Of a stretch of DNA of 64,000 bases, positions 11,801 through 20,193 are shown piece by piece. The position numbers and the translations under genes are program-made. Source of the DNA: Azorinus chamasolen (lineage: Eukaryota; Mollusca; Bivalvia; Cardiida; Solecurtidae); assembly GCA_963576725.1 (NCBI GenBank), contig OY755244.1, positions 35,194,109-35,258,108 of the forward strand, given 5' to 3'. The notes below the pieces were generated by a model. The model was not told the DNA's origin and did not search any database. It worked only from the letters and a program-made list of their open reading frames with translations. Position 1 is the first letter of the stretch. Each line of letters opens with the position of its first letter.

Positions 11801-14800
11801 AAAGTGTGTTTATATGAAGGAAAAGGTTAAGGACACAGGTCTTAATGAAAAGTTTAGAAAATGTCATACAAGCTAAAGTTCTAATAATGGGCATTCATAA
11901 TGAAGTCACATGACCAACCACTAATTAGATTGATGTTGGATACTTACGACAGTCCCATGTTCCGTTGCTGTGGCAAAGGTCTGTATGTTGCATATTCTGA
12001 CCCGTGCAGTGACTGACCAGTGTCTTCAGCGTACCAGAGTCGGCTGCACTACATTCCGGGTCTTTGTCACCGGCTTGTGGTTCCTGCTTCCCGTCTACAT
12101 GTACGACTCGACCTTTGGCTGGACCCGGGTACCAGTGACATCTAATTTATAACAATATATACATAAAGTAAAATGGCATTTATTTTTTACCATCTACTTG
12201 AGGGGATATTTCAGAGGCACGGGAAAGTTATTTCACATGAGTGTTCAATGCATTTAGAATAATGAAACAACACTGACAGAATAGATACAGCAGTACTTGC
12301 CTTAACCGACCATTAATTCAATGAACATAGGAGTCATAAAAAGCAGATGGTTGTTTAATGCAGGACAAAAGTAATTACTTTTGACATGCATTAAGCTACC
12401 ACCTGTTTTGAGTTAACATATTTAGATCGTCGCTTAACCCTTCGCCTGCTATTCACGTCAATATACCCACCTGTAAATAGTGAAGACCCAGATGAGACAG
12501 TCCCTGTAGGAGCTGTCTCATCAGGGTCTGCACTATTTACAAGTTGGTTGTGCAACCAGTGCACTCCACAGCAGTGACTGCACAGCGAAATACTTGTACA
12601 CAGTGAAGATATATGTAATTATACAACAGGGCATGGGTAAAGAAGGAGATATGTATTTTAAAATTCAGCAAGAGAAGGGTTAAGATATGTTATATTGTAA
12701 ATGTCGGTGAAATAGATTCATTCATTGCTGGGGCACCTATACTAGTAGGTATTTGTATTACTTGTATGCTAGCTTCTGTTAGCAACTAATTACCTTAAGT
12801 GCAACAGAACACTGCTAATTCCTGTGCTAGTACTTAATGTGGAAAAACAGTGGTGTTTTTAAATGCAGTAGCTTAATGCTGCTTAAAAGTAATGCATAAA
12901 GCTCCTCAGGAATTTTCTGCTCATTTTTCCAGCACTAAGCTATTACCTTCATTTAATCATTAACTCCATAAATATGCCTGTTGACGCATTTGCAAACAGA
13001 ATAGACCAAAATCAATCAGACAGCTCCTGTAAGAGCCGTCCGATCAGGGTGGGTTCTGTTTAAATAATATAGATCTGATTCTACAGTTTCAGTAATAATA
13101 ACAACTTCCCTTGTTCATAGTGTCAAACAGTCAGATAATTGTTCTAATTAATATGCATGACTATTAATGGAGTAACGGGTTAAGATCCTGTGTTAAACAT
13201 CTGTATGGTGGTCCCTTTAGAGAAGTTTTACTGTAATTGAATAAGTGGTACAGTTGAACTTCGATATCTCGAACTTCAATGGACTATATAAATTAGTTCG
13301 AGATAACAGAAGTTCGAGTTATCCGATTTCTAATCTGGACAATTTCTCAAGTTCACAGCTTAATGCAGGTCTACAGTAATGCTGAAAGCTCCTATAGGAG
13401 CTTTCAGCATTATTGTAGACCTGCATTAAGCTGTGAAATGTGTTTCTAGATATGCATAGTGATACATTTAGAGCAATTCTGTATTGCAAGATTTTGGAAG
13501 GACCAAACTTTTAGTTCGAGTTGTCCCGTAGTTCGTGTTATCCGAGTTCGAGATATCGAAGTTCAACTGTATTAGCAAAAACAGAACAGAATTCAGGCAG
13601 GATATTAGGAAATAATACACAACAGTCCACAGCATAACCAGAATGCTTCAAGCACAAATGAAGTGTGCTCTCGTATATGTATACAGTAAAACCTCTCTAT
13701 AACGACCACTAAATTGTGTTAATCAGTTGGTATTTAGAGCAGGTGGTTGCTTAAAGCAAGGTGAAAGTAAAACAGAACGCTCCTATAGGAGCGTTCACAT
13801 TACTTTCACATTGCTTGAAGCATCCAACGCTCCTATAGGAGCGTTCTGTTTTACTTTCACCTTGCTTTAAGCATCCACCTGCTTTTAACACAAAATACTT
13901 GATGTAATTTAGTGGTCGTTATAGAGAGGTTTTACTGTATATTCACGACCTTCACAAAGCTGATCCTTGCCTGTTCCACATATAATAATATAATATCGGT
14001 TTGGCTGGGTCTGGGGAATTGAGACACTAAATAGGATAGTTTACGGCACTCTGTGTGATTATGTGATAAATGAACATAGTTGTTTGGACATGGAAGAAAC
14101 ATAGAATCAGGTCAACATACTTTTAAAGGCAAACGGTAGATCCTGATCAGACGGCTCCTAAAGATCTGGGTTTATTCTGTTTGCAATATGAGGTATATTG
14201 GGTTAAGCCTCCTTACCACATAAACTTACTAAAAATGCAAAAAAAAAGGACACTATGTGAATTAGAAACATACCGGTACACATTTTTTGAGTAATTAATG
14301 TCGAGTCATTTATAATTGTTACTGACCTGTAGTGTCCGTTTTGCTGACCGCTGCTTTGTGAGGCCAAGGCCACTGAAATAAGTAAACTTACTGTTACACG
14401 TTTGTATGTTAATTTATATTTTCAGGCACACATATTTTTGTTCACATAGATTTGTAAGATTTAGACACGGACAACTCCCGCTGTTCATTTGTGTATGTGT
14501 CATTACAAAAATAATAAGTTAATTAACCCTTCGCTTGCTATTCACGTCAATATACCTACCTGTAAATAGTGAAGACCCAGATGAGACAGCTCCTGCAGGA
14601 GCTGTCTCATCAGGGTCTGCACTATTTACAAATTGATTGTGTAACCAGTGCACTCCACAGCAGTGATTGCACAGATAAATATATTGTAGACAGTGAATAT
14701 ATATGTAATTATACCACAGGGCATGGGTAAAGAAGAAGAAATGCATTTTAAAATTCACCAAGAGAAGGGTTAATATGTACCATGTCATTATTTCCTATAT

Positions 14801-16989
14801 GAATATTCACGGATATATCGCATGATCTAGTTACACGGTATTAACAATGATGTGAGGTTTTATATGCTATCATTGCTATGTGGTAATATGGAGGAAAAAC
14901 CCCCAGACTCTGTGAAATATTGGAATGTATCTCGCAGTACACGGTTCTAAATGAATACTTTTTGAGAGGGTGTCAATAAGAGTGTTGTAAGAACTTGTGA
15001 TCCAACTCATTTTCCACTAATATGAAAATAAAATATGTTTAATCAAACTATCTATTTTACAGCTTTCATGTCGTTATAAAAAAAACAGCATCTAATTGAT
15101 ATTCATGACGTCATCGATTCTCGCATGAATATATACATCAGGGTTCATGCTTATAAAACTTTTAGTTGAGTCTGAGTTCGTTCTCAAGTTTTTGGCTCAA
15201 ATCTGACCAATCAAAAGCTTGAGAACTCAAATCTGACCAATCAAAAGCTTGAGAACGAACTCAGACACAACTAAAACATTTTATAAGCATGGACTCAGGT
15301 AAAGGGTAGTTATCTCGTTTTTGTATAGATGACTACCGCAACATCATCGTCCTAATGGACGAACTAACCTTTCCAACAATTTGGATCCAGATGAGACGCA
15401 ACGGAAATCGGCGTGTCATCAGGATCCAGCCAGCTGACATTGTAAGAATGGTTTTGAAAACATAAGTGTTTAACCCTTCTCTTGCTGAATTTTAAAATAC
15501 ATTTCTTCTTCTTTACCCATGCCCTGTTGTATAATTACATATATATTCACTGTGTACAAGTATTTCGCTGTGCAATCACTGCTGTGGAGTGCACTGCTTG
15601 CACAATCAACTTGTAAATAGTGCAGACCCTGATGAGACAGCTCCTGCAGGAGCTGTCTCATCTGGGTCTTCACTATTTACAGGTAGGTATATTGACGTGA
15701 ATAGCAAGCGAAGGGTTAAAATCGTTTAGTCTGTGCATTAAAACCTCGATATTTCGAACACTAAAACAAGTATCATTATTTGTCTTGAAGACAGGTGGCT
15801 ATCTAATGCAGGGTGAAAGTCCTAGAGAAGCGTTCTGCATGACTTTCATCCTGCTCTACGCAGTCACCTGCCTAAGAAGCTCCCAATTCTTCGTTACTAC
15901 GTCTTCGAATTATAGTGGTTTTACTGCATATATTCAAAACAAATCAAATATCTCCCATCAGAACGTTCTGCATTGTAGCGTTATGCATTAACACATGCCT
16001 TGACAGAGAGCTGGTTAACCCATTACCACATAGGCTATTTTTAGATCCAACCTCTTTGAATAAATCTACCGAAAAGGCGCATTAACTAGAGAAAAGGATT
16101 TTTTTAGAATTCTGTAGTTTGAAACCATTGTGATTAAATAGAACATTTGCTCCTATACGAGCAAATGCTCTATTTATCACACTGGTTAAACAAAGTGATT
16201 TTTACAGAGTCGTAAAAAATCGGCAATATGAGGGAATGGGTTAACAGAGACGTCATTCACGCCTTTGCAAACAGAGTAGACCCAGGTCAGACGGATCCTA
16301 TGGGAGCTGTATGATCAGGGTTTACTCTGTTTGCTTATGGAATTATACCGATCTAATTCTACATGTTCTGTAATGGCCAAAAACAACATGTGTTCTTATA
16401 CCGTTATAGAAGTTTAACTAATAAATATCAATGATTTCAATATTTCGTATATGAATAGTCTCATGTTAGAAGCAGTTACCTCCTTTTGAAAGACACGTAT
16501 ACTTCTTATACGCAGTTGTCGGTTCATAGAGGTTCTATTGCACATGTTCACGGCTTTGAAAAATGATTACTGAGTATCATTTTAATAGTTAGCCTTTTCA
16601 ATGCATGCATTGTCGTCTGCTGGACACATTTTCGTTTGCTTCAAGTTTTAGAGTGGGGTTTGTTCTATTTCTCATAAAACAATACAAAGAGTGACAAACA
16701 GTTTGGATCCTGATGAGACGCCGAGTTACTCGGCGTCTCATCTGGATCCAAACTGTTTGCATATGATAGCACAGACCCGTCTTCATGCATGCTTATTGTA
16801 CTGAATGGGTTAATAAAATAATTAATAAAATAATTAATAAAAATAATACAATTAATAAAATAATTATTAATAAAACAATTAATAAAATAATTAATAAAAA
16901 CAATACAATTAATAAGTTAATTATTAATAAAATAATTATAATATAGAAACTTATAACTTACCAAGGATCATATACAGGTAAATTTTCAT
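5413..16989 (-). CDS. Novel small type I transmembrane receptor with multi-tyrosine tail (whole gene)
   Basis: Spliced gene reading leftwards: coding exons 16989-16962, 14372-14327, 12141-11948, 8364-8211, 6879-6798 and 5826-5413, plus phase-1 cassettes 10705-10631 and 9357-9292. Every junction has GT..AG and the phases match (1,2,1,2,0). The core form is 305 aa; 327, 330 or 352 with cassettes. Signal peptide about 1-17; ectodomain to about 110 with Cys26, 55, 70, 81, 89 and 99; membrane span about 111-134 with no charged residue; tail 135-305. The ectodomain contains CHSNGTWDC, resembling the end of a sushi (CCP) module, but the full fold is not recognisable. The tail has NPNYAQV (Y186), MYEEIV (Y207), TTYAKV (Y226), TDYDSL (Y253) and GYIEEV (Y274), then an acidic end. 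I infer a plasma-membrane receptor signalling through SH2/PTB proteins. Ligand and family are unknown. Confidence 0.75.
6060..6655. mobile_element. Family A and decayed B elements in receptor intron 6
   Basis: An A copy at about 6095-6343 has a hairpin ACGGTTCCTATAGGAACCGT. It is followed by D-type remnants (6410-6460) and a family B copy at about 6464-6655 whose central palindrome has mostly collapsed. Confidence 0.7.
6798..6879 (-). CDS. Receptor exon 6: cytoplasmic helix
   Basis: 82 nt between acceptor TTGCTGGCAG and donor AAT|GTAAGA. It completes Trp141 and adds ESEQRNLAMLQKVQSLAAL and eight more residues. The Leu/Gln/Met pattern suggests a short amphipathic helix or coiled coil just inside the membrane. 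Confidence 0.75.
6971..7220. mobile_element. Family C piggyBac-like MITE, copy 1 (receptor intron)
   Basis: A complete 250 bp element: TTAACCCTTCGCTTGCTAT ... AGAGAAGGGTTAA, hairpin AAATAGTGAAGACCC...GCTCCTGCAGGAGC. Sister copies at 12434, 14523, 15470 and 59347 have the same length and are near-identical by eye. Confidence 0.9.
7221..8165. repeat. H fragments, I hairpins and an A half-element in the receptor intron
   Basis: An H hairpin fragment (7240-7330), two I-type elements (around 7600-7690 with CTCCTAGAGGAG core; 7796-7965 starting TTAACCCTTTCAACGCTGAA), and the AT-rich half of an A copy ending at 8162. Confidence 0.55.
8211..8364 (-). CDS. Receptor exon 5: juxtamembrane and transmembrane segment
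   Basis: 154 nt between acceptor CCGCTCTTACAG and donor AAATG|GTAGGT. It encodes a short stalk (QYPSNQDCPKDANYFTLKD), then 24 apolar residues from LSLAVLVSF to VIFVVW, then the stop-transfer KCRNTK. The membrane-proximal Cys136 is a palmitoylation candidate. The bases before the acceptor also read ATG GCG AGT... as a signal-like peptide. I treat that as the intron's pyrimidine tract, because exons 1-3 join here in phase, but an alternative start producing a minimal adaptor cannot be excluded. Confidence 0.75.
8528..8638. repeat. Foldback repeat with duplicated left arm
   Basis: A palindrome at 8564-8638 (AAACCCTATACTGTGACCAC ... TAGGGTTT) around CGTCTCGAAGAGACG. The left arm is present twice in tandem (8528-8562 and 8564-8600). 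A related sequence flanks the LINE 3' end at 44262-44346. Confidence 0.65.
8798..9065 (+). mobile_element. Possible solo LTR of a short-LTR retrotransposon
   Basis: 268 bp bounded by TGTTAT...ATAACA. Inside, in order: TATAAATA (about 8856), a GGAGAC-rich middle, AATAAA at 8990, and a GT-rich stretch before the end. TATA box, poly(A) signal and TG..CA ends in this order fit a Gypsy-type LTR. I found no matching flanking target duplication, so the call is tentative. Confidence 0.35.
9066..10103. mobile_element. A-family pieces around cassette exon 4b
   Basis: A partial A copy (9110-9290) abuts cassette exon 4b. A short H-hairpin remnant (GCATTAAATTAAATTACCCTG) is near 9815-9890, then an A copy at 9898-10103. 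The stretch 9380-9740 is unique-looking; the overlapping plus and minus ORFs there lack splice or start support. Confidence 0.55.
9292..9357 (-). CDS. Receptor cassette exon 4b
   Basis: 66 nt, phase 1 in and out, acceptor GGTTTTTTACAG (excellent tract), donor ACAG|GTATGG. Joined to exon 3 it reads ...TWDC-Q-SLAVTCKRL, placing a Cys-Lys at the same distance as exon 4a does, then a Ser/Pro/Gln linker. Adds 22 residues. Confidence 0.6.
10100..10364. mobile_element. Family A MITE sharing its TTAA with the preceding copy
   Basis: A complete copy (TTAACCCTGTACTCCATGAA ... GGAGTAAAGGGTTAA), inverted relative to 9898-10103. The two share the single TTAA at 10100-10103. The hairpin has the core GGCTCCTACAGGAGCC. 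Confidence 0.85.
10365..10560. repeat. D2-type hairpin element
   Basis: GCTTGGATC-GATGAGACGCCGAG arms with a mismatched right side, followed by GGTTTCTCAAAAGCTTGATC. The same flank occurs near 2370, 56340 and 57540, defining a D subfamily. Confidence 0.6.
10631..10705 (-). CDS. Receptor cassette exon 4a
   Basis: 75 nt, phase 1 in and out, acceptor AAATTGTTTCAG, donor AGAG|GTATGT. Joined to exon 3 it reads ...TWDC-H-AFFGVCKTL, supplying a Cys five residues after the junction residue, then a Pro/Arg/Thr-rich linker ending IDPR. Adds 25 residues. It may be constitutive, skipped, or exclusive with 4b. Confidence 0.55.
10845..11014. mobile_element. Family D piggyBac-like MITE, internally deleted
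   Basis: TTAACCCTTTCGCTGCCAA ... GGCAGTGAAAGGGTTAA. It is about 50 bp shorter than other D copies because half of the central palindrome is missing. GCAGACGACAAAG is the typical D flank. Confidence 0.8.
11225..11830. mobile_element. Two family A variant MITEs in opposite orientation
   Basis: 11225-11474 and 11579-11830. Both belong to an A subfamily with TTCATTTAAACGC-type ends and a GGAATAAATATAGAACA tail. The hairpin core GGCTCCTATAGGAGCC is complete in the first. Confidence 0.8.
11948..12141 (-). CDS. Receptor exon 3: Cys-rich ectodomain
   Basis: 194 nt between acceptor AAATTAG and the strong donor GTC|GTAAGT. It encodes 64 full codons with five cysteines (C26, 55, 70, 81, 89). It ends C-x10-C-H-S-N-G-T-W-D-C, like the last part of a sushi domain (C..nGtW..C). 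The opposite strand also has a 60-codon ORF, but that has no splice or start support. Confidence 0.75.
12142..12433. other. Receptor intron: unique DNA and an H hairpin
   Basis: No further exon found. An H hairpin without its core lies at about 12350-12420 (AATGCAGGACAAAAGTAA ... GCATTAAGCTACCACCTG). Confidence 0.5.
12434..12683. mobile_element. Family C MITE, copy 2 (receptor intron)
   Basis: 250 bp, TTAACCCTTCGCCTGCT ... AGAGAAGGGTTAA. The hairpin has one arm mismatch (CAGTCCCTGTAGGAGCTG). Confidence 0.9.
12684..13248. mobile_element. H fragment and family A copy in the receptor intron
   Basis: 12700-12850 looks unique. An H hairpin is at 12860-12960, and an A element with degenerate ends is at about 12961-13184 (GTAAACAG-less hairpin CAGCTCCTGTAAGAGCCG). 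Confidence 0.55.
13249..13571. mobile_element. Family F pogo/Tc1-mariner-like MITE (complete)
   Basis: TA-CAGTTGAACTTCGATATCTC ... GATATCGAAGTTCAACTG-TA, about 320 bp. The central palindrome (about 13356-13434) has arms AGCTTAATGCAGGTCTACAG around GCTCCTATAGGAGC. TA target site and CAGT ends fit the pogo group. No ORF. Confidence 0.9.
13682..13939. mobile_element. Family E pogo-like MITE with partly duplicated hairpin
   Basis: TA-CAGTAAAACCTCTCTATAAC ... TTATAGAGAGGTTTTACTG-TA. The centre contains GCTCCTATAGGAGC twice, because the right arm is repeated (13790-13870). Confidence 0.9.
13940..14326. other. Receptor intron: no exon, A remnant
   Basis: Unique-looking sequence, then a short A-type hairpin remnant (14120-14185). 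Exon 2 begins just to the right. Confidence 0.4.
14327..14372 (-). CDS. Receptor exon 2: end of signal peptide, mature N-terminus
   Basis: 46 nt between acceptor ACTTATTTCAG and donor ACAG|GTCAGT. It completes Val10, then encodes ALASQSSGQQNGHY and leaves two bases for Arg25. Signal cleavage probably falls between residues 13 and 18. Far too short to be found as an ORF. Confidence 0.7.
14523..14773. mobile_element. Family C MITE, copy 3 (receptor intron)
   Basis: TTAACCCTTCGCTTGCTAT ... GAGAAGGGTTAA, 251 bp, intact GCTCCTGCAGGAGC palindrome. Confidence 0.9.
15140..15295. repeat. Unrelated foldback repeat with internal direct duplication
   Basis: Arms of about 43 bp (CATGCTTATAAAAC..TTAGTTG, AGTCTGAGTTCGTTCTCAAG and complement) flank two tandem copies of a 30 bp block containing AATCTGACCAATCAAAAGC. 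It lacks the GCTCC core of the other families. Confidence 0.75.
15470..15719. mobile_element. Family C MITE, copy 4 (inverted)
   Basis: TTAACCCTTCTCTTGCTGAA ... AGCAAGCGAAGGGTTAA, 250 bp, opposite orientation to copies 1-3. Confidence 0.9.
15735..16014. mobile_element. H/E-like pogo MITE
   Basis: Starts near CATTAAAACCTCGATATTTCG. The hairpin AGGTGGCTATCTAATGCAGG ... CCTGCTCTACGCAGTCACCT has a decayed core. Ends TAGTGGTTTTACTGCATA (about 15930). Confidence 0.65.
16015..16244. mobile_element. Family B MITE
   Basis: TTAACCCATTACCACATAGG ... GAGGGAATGGGTTAA, core GCTCCTATACGAGC (one substitution). Confidence 0.85.
16250..16813. mobile_element. Degenerate A copy and a family D copy
   Basis: A-type hairpin at 16264-16335 with decayed AT half. 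The D element at about 16590-16813 has a near-perfect palindrome at 16696-16758 (AAACAGTTTGGATCC..GAGTTACTC). Confidence 0.7.
16811..16945. repeat. AT minisatellite (TTAATAAAATAA units)
   Basis: ATTAATAAAATA-type units repeated about ten times directly downstream of receptor exon 1, inside intron 1. Confidence 0.85.
16962..16989 (-). CDS. Receptor exon 1: start and signal peptide
   Basis: ATG (A at -3) plus eight codons (KIYLYMIL) and one extra base before the donor CTTG|GTAAGT. It completes a hydrophobic signal peptide only when joined to exon 2, giving MILVALASQSSG across the junction. A possible 5'-UTR intron of about 110 bp lies just upstream (donor AAT|GTGAGT at 17111, acceptor ATATTCAG before 17001). 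Confidence 0.7.
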
Positions 16990-16999
16990 TTTCGGGGTA

Positions 17000-17240
17000 A
17001 TCTGAATATCCAAATAACTAGGTGTATGTTAACTGACCAGTGTCCGTTCACGACTATTGTCCCCTCTGTTGTATGCTCGATTATTAATTGTTATGCCCAG
17101 TCTGCACTCACATTAATGACAGAGAGAAGTGGGTGGGACAATTTTGCATGTTGACGCTGGTCTGAATACGTTTATATGTTAATGTCAGTTACGGAGAACA
17201 ACGATGTGGAGAGGAATTCATTATCTGGCTTCTTGTTTAC
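17000..17240. promoter_or_regulatory. Putative receptor promoter and 5'-UTR region
   Basis: Unique sequence upstream of the receptor ATG (which reads leftwards). It holds a possible noncoding exon ending at 17112 (AAT|GTGAGT). No clear TATA box was seen, so location is the main argument. Confidence 0.25.
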
Positions 17241-18300
17241 CATTTAATCTATAAATATTCATGTAAGAAATAACATGAATATTGATTAGATTGTTTTTTT
17301 AATGGCACAATCATGATCATAGGAAAATCTGGCCATGGCAGAAACTGTAGAATCATATCTATATCACTTCATATGCAAACAGATCAGACCCTGATCAGAT
17401 GGTTCCTATAGCAGTCGGCTGATCTGGGTCTACACTGTTTGCAAAGTCATAGAAAGGCGTATTTATGGTATAACTTATAGAATACATGTACATGTATATA
17501 TATATATATATATATTTCAGACATTCTGTCAAATCTCAATTATGCGAAGACTAGATACATAGGACGATAGCATCTTTAAATGTGCTTTAACTCTTTCGCG
17601 GCCAAATATTGTCGTCTGCAAACTTTGTGGTCTGTTAAGATTTTCGTTTATTTCATTGTCTCCCATTTTCATTAATAAACATTACCACAGTAACAAATGT
17701 TTCGGGTCCTGATGAGACGCCGAGTTACTCGGCGTCTCATCTGGATTCAAAATGTTTGCATAAGTAATCACATATATGCGATATTGGTAAAGAAAGTGTT
17801 AATTGCAACAACACGATGCAAATTCGAGCAGACGACAATTTTTACAAGCAGACGACAAATTCATTGGTCGTTTCGTGACATGTTTTGTGAGTATTGCTGC
17901 ACGTTTATTGACATGTAATGCAGTATCAATCATGTAGATTGTCAGATGTGGAAATTTTTACAATATTTTCGTCTACTCCGCTGTTAGTATACATGTTTAC
18001 AATATCTATCACATAAACATATTGTCCTCATAAGTAATTATCAACAACCCAGAATAAATATTCATGCAAGAATTAATGACATCATGAATGATAATTAAAT
18101 TAACTGCTATAACAAACAAATGGACGCAGAGTTTTTGCTATGACAGAAACTGTAGAGTCATATATATATTCTTTCCTGTGCAGACAGAGCATACCCTTAA
18201 CAGTCGCCTCCTACTGGAGCCGTCTGATCTGGGTCTGCTCTGTTTGCTGCTCGTATAAAGGCGTATTTATAGAGTAAATAGTTACAGTAAAACCTCTCTA
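17220..18300. mobile_element. A, D and A elements
   Basis: An A copy at about 17235-17475; a (TA)n run at 17500-17516; a D element at 17587-17802 (TTAACTCTTTCGCGGCC ... AAAGTGTTAA, hairpin GATGAGACGCCGAG); an A copy at about 18040-18290. Confidence 0.7.
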
Positions 18301-18481
18301 TAACGGCCACTAGATTATTATTCCATAAACAAACAGAACAGACCCTTATCGGAGCTGCCTAATCTAAGTCTACTCCGTTTGCGAAGGAAGCCGTCTGACC
18401 TTGGTCTACTCTGTTTGCGGAGGAGTAAAGGGTTAATGAAAGAAATTGTTATTTTAGTCTTTTGTATGTTGGATATATATA

Positions 18482-18795
18482 TACAGTTGAACTTCGATAA
18501 CTCGAACTTCAAGTAACCGTACAAATTAGTTCGAGATAAGAGGAGTTCAAGTCATCCGGTTTCTAATCTGAACGTTTTCTCAATGCCACATCTTAATACA
18601 GGTCTAAAGTAATGCTGAAAGCTCCTATCGGAGCTTTCAGCATTACTTTAGACCTGTATTAAGCTGTCATATGTGTTTCTAGATTTCTAGATACATTTTT
18701 GAGCAATTCTGTAAGTTTTGAAGGGACTGAACTTTTTGTTCGAGTTATCCCGAAGTTCGAATTATCCGAGTTCGAGATATCGAAGTTCAACTGTA
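18482..18795. mobile_element. Family F pogo-like MITE (complete)
   Basis: TA-CAGTTGAACTTCGATAACTC ... GAAGTTCAACTG-TA, 314 bp. The palindrome arms AATACAGGTCTAAAGTAATG surround GCTCCTATCGGAGC. A 5'-adjacent A remnant covers 18330-18435. Confidence 0.9.
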
Positions 18796-18799
18796 TTAG

Positions 18800-19210
18800 T
18801 ATGTTAGTTGTGTTTGAGTCTGCTCAGGGTTCATAGGTTCATTGGTTCACTACGGTCGTTTATAAGAACCCACGTGACTTGCATGATGTGTCTAATACAA
18901 TTAATGATGACCTTAATCATATGAAGGACACGGGCGTGTTCAAAAGAATAAATTTCAGTTTGATTCGAGAAGAGACGCTATATAAGTCGGTGTTTTCACG
19001 CTGCTTCCCTTTCAATCTATGATTTCCAAAACGAAATCAAGCAACAAATATCAAACCTGCAGCAGACGAGAACTTAGACAATCTACAATTGTCATCGGAG
19101 ATTAAGGGGAAATCGTCTGACAATGTAATATATCAGCAGCGCACGATATTGCAATAATTATGCCTTCCCGACAATTATGTCCTAATGTCCTCAGACTTAA
19201 CCTTAAACCT
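18800..19210. other. No gene seen; unique stretch with a TATA-like motif
   Basis: Unique-looking DNA. CTATATAAG near 18978 could be a plus-strand TATA box, but no downstream start or donor makes a convincing exon. Confidence 0.3.
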
Positions 19211-19970
19211 GATAGAGACACCTATTTCGTCTTTGCAAACAGAGTACATCCAGATCAGACGGCTCCAATAGGAGCCGTCTGATCTGTGTCTACTCTGTTT
19301 GCTTATGAAATGAAATATATCTGATTCTACAGTTTCTGCGATGGCCTAATGCCAATGACCATTATCAAATTTTAAAATATGAATTTCAGTACTTTCTGTT
19401 CTGAAAATTGAATACCGCTTAAGCCGGTGCTAGGGGGCGTTAGCAGTGTTTCACTTTCAATTACTGCTCATGAACAGACTCAATAAAACCGAGTCTGCAA
19501 TTTTCTCCTTTTGTGTTGCAATTTTTGATTTCGGGGGATCACCTCTCTTCAGAATTTATTGAATATGCACGTGGTCATGCTTTCTAGTGCAAATAAGGTA
19601 AAGGGTTAACCTTTACCATTCACGTCTGCAAAATGTGTCGTCTGCTTCAGATGATTCTCCAGCAGATGGATCCTAAACACGGACTAATCTGCTTGTTTGA
19701 TTTCAGCCTGTGCAACAGACTGACGTAACCCTTTACTCCATAGATACGCCTTTTATACGCCTTTGTAAACAGGGTAGACCCAGATCAGAAGGCTCCTAGA
19801 GGCGCCGCCTGATCATGATCTGTTCTGGTTCCCTTTTTATATAACCTAAATCTGATTCTACAGTTTGTGTCACAATAAAAAATATTTTGTTCACCTTGCC
19901 ATTAAAAAATCAGAGAATTAATATTCATGATGTCATTATTGTTTTGTCTGAATATTCATGGATTAACAAA
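19211..19970. mobile_element. A copies and a dispersed repeat
   Basis: An A hairpin at 19238-19302 (GGCTCCAATAGGAGCC). 19430-19560 contains a phrase (AACAGACTCAATAAAACCGA) that looks like a dispersed molluscan repeat. A second A copy runs from about 19727 to 19966. Confidence 0.55.
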
Positions 19971-20193
19971 TTCCCTTATCTTGACGACTGTTGATTATTA
20001 GATGTAATAGTCACTTTGTGAAACCATTGTGATAAATAGAGCATTTGCTCCTACAGGAGCAAATGCTCTATTTATCACAATGGTTTCAAACTACAAAATT
20101 CTAAAATTTTCCTTTTCTCTAGTTAATGCTCCTTTTCGGTAGATTTATTCAAAGAGGTTGTATCTAAAAATAGCCTATGAGGTAATGGGTTAA
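19963..20193. mobile_element. Family B MITE (inverted)
   Basis: Hairpin AAACCATTGTGATA..GCTCCTACAGGAGC, then the CTTTTCGGTAGATTTATTC flank and GAGGTAATGGGTTAA. Confidence 0.8.
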
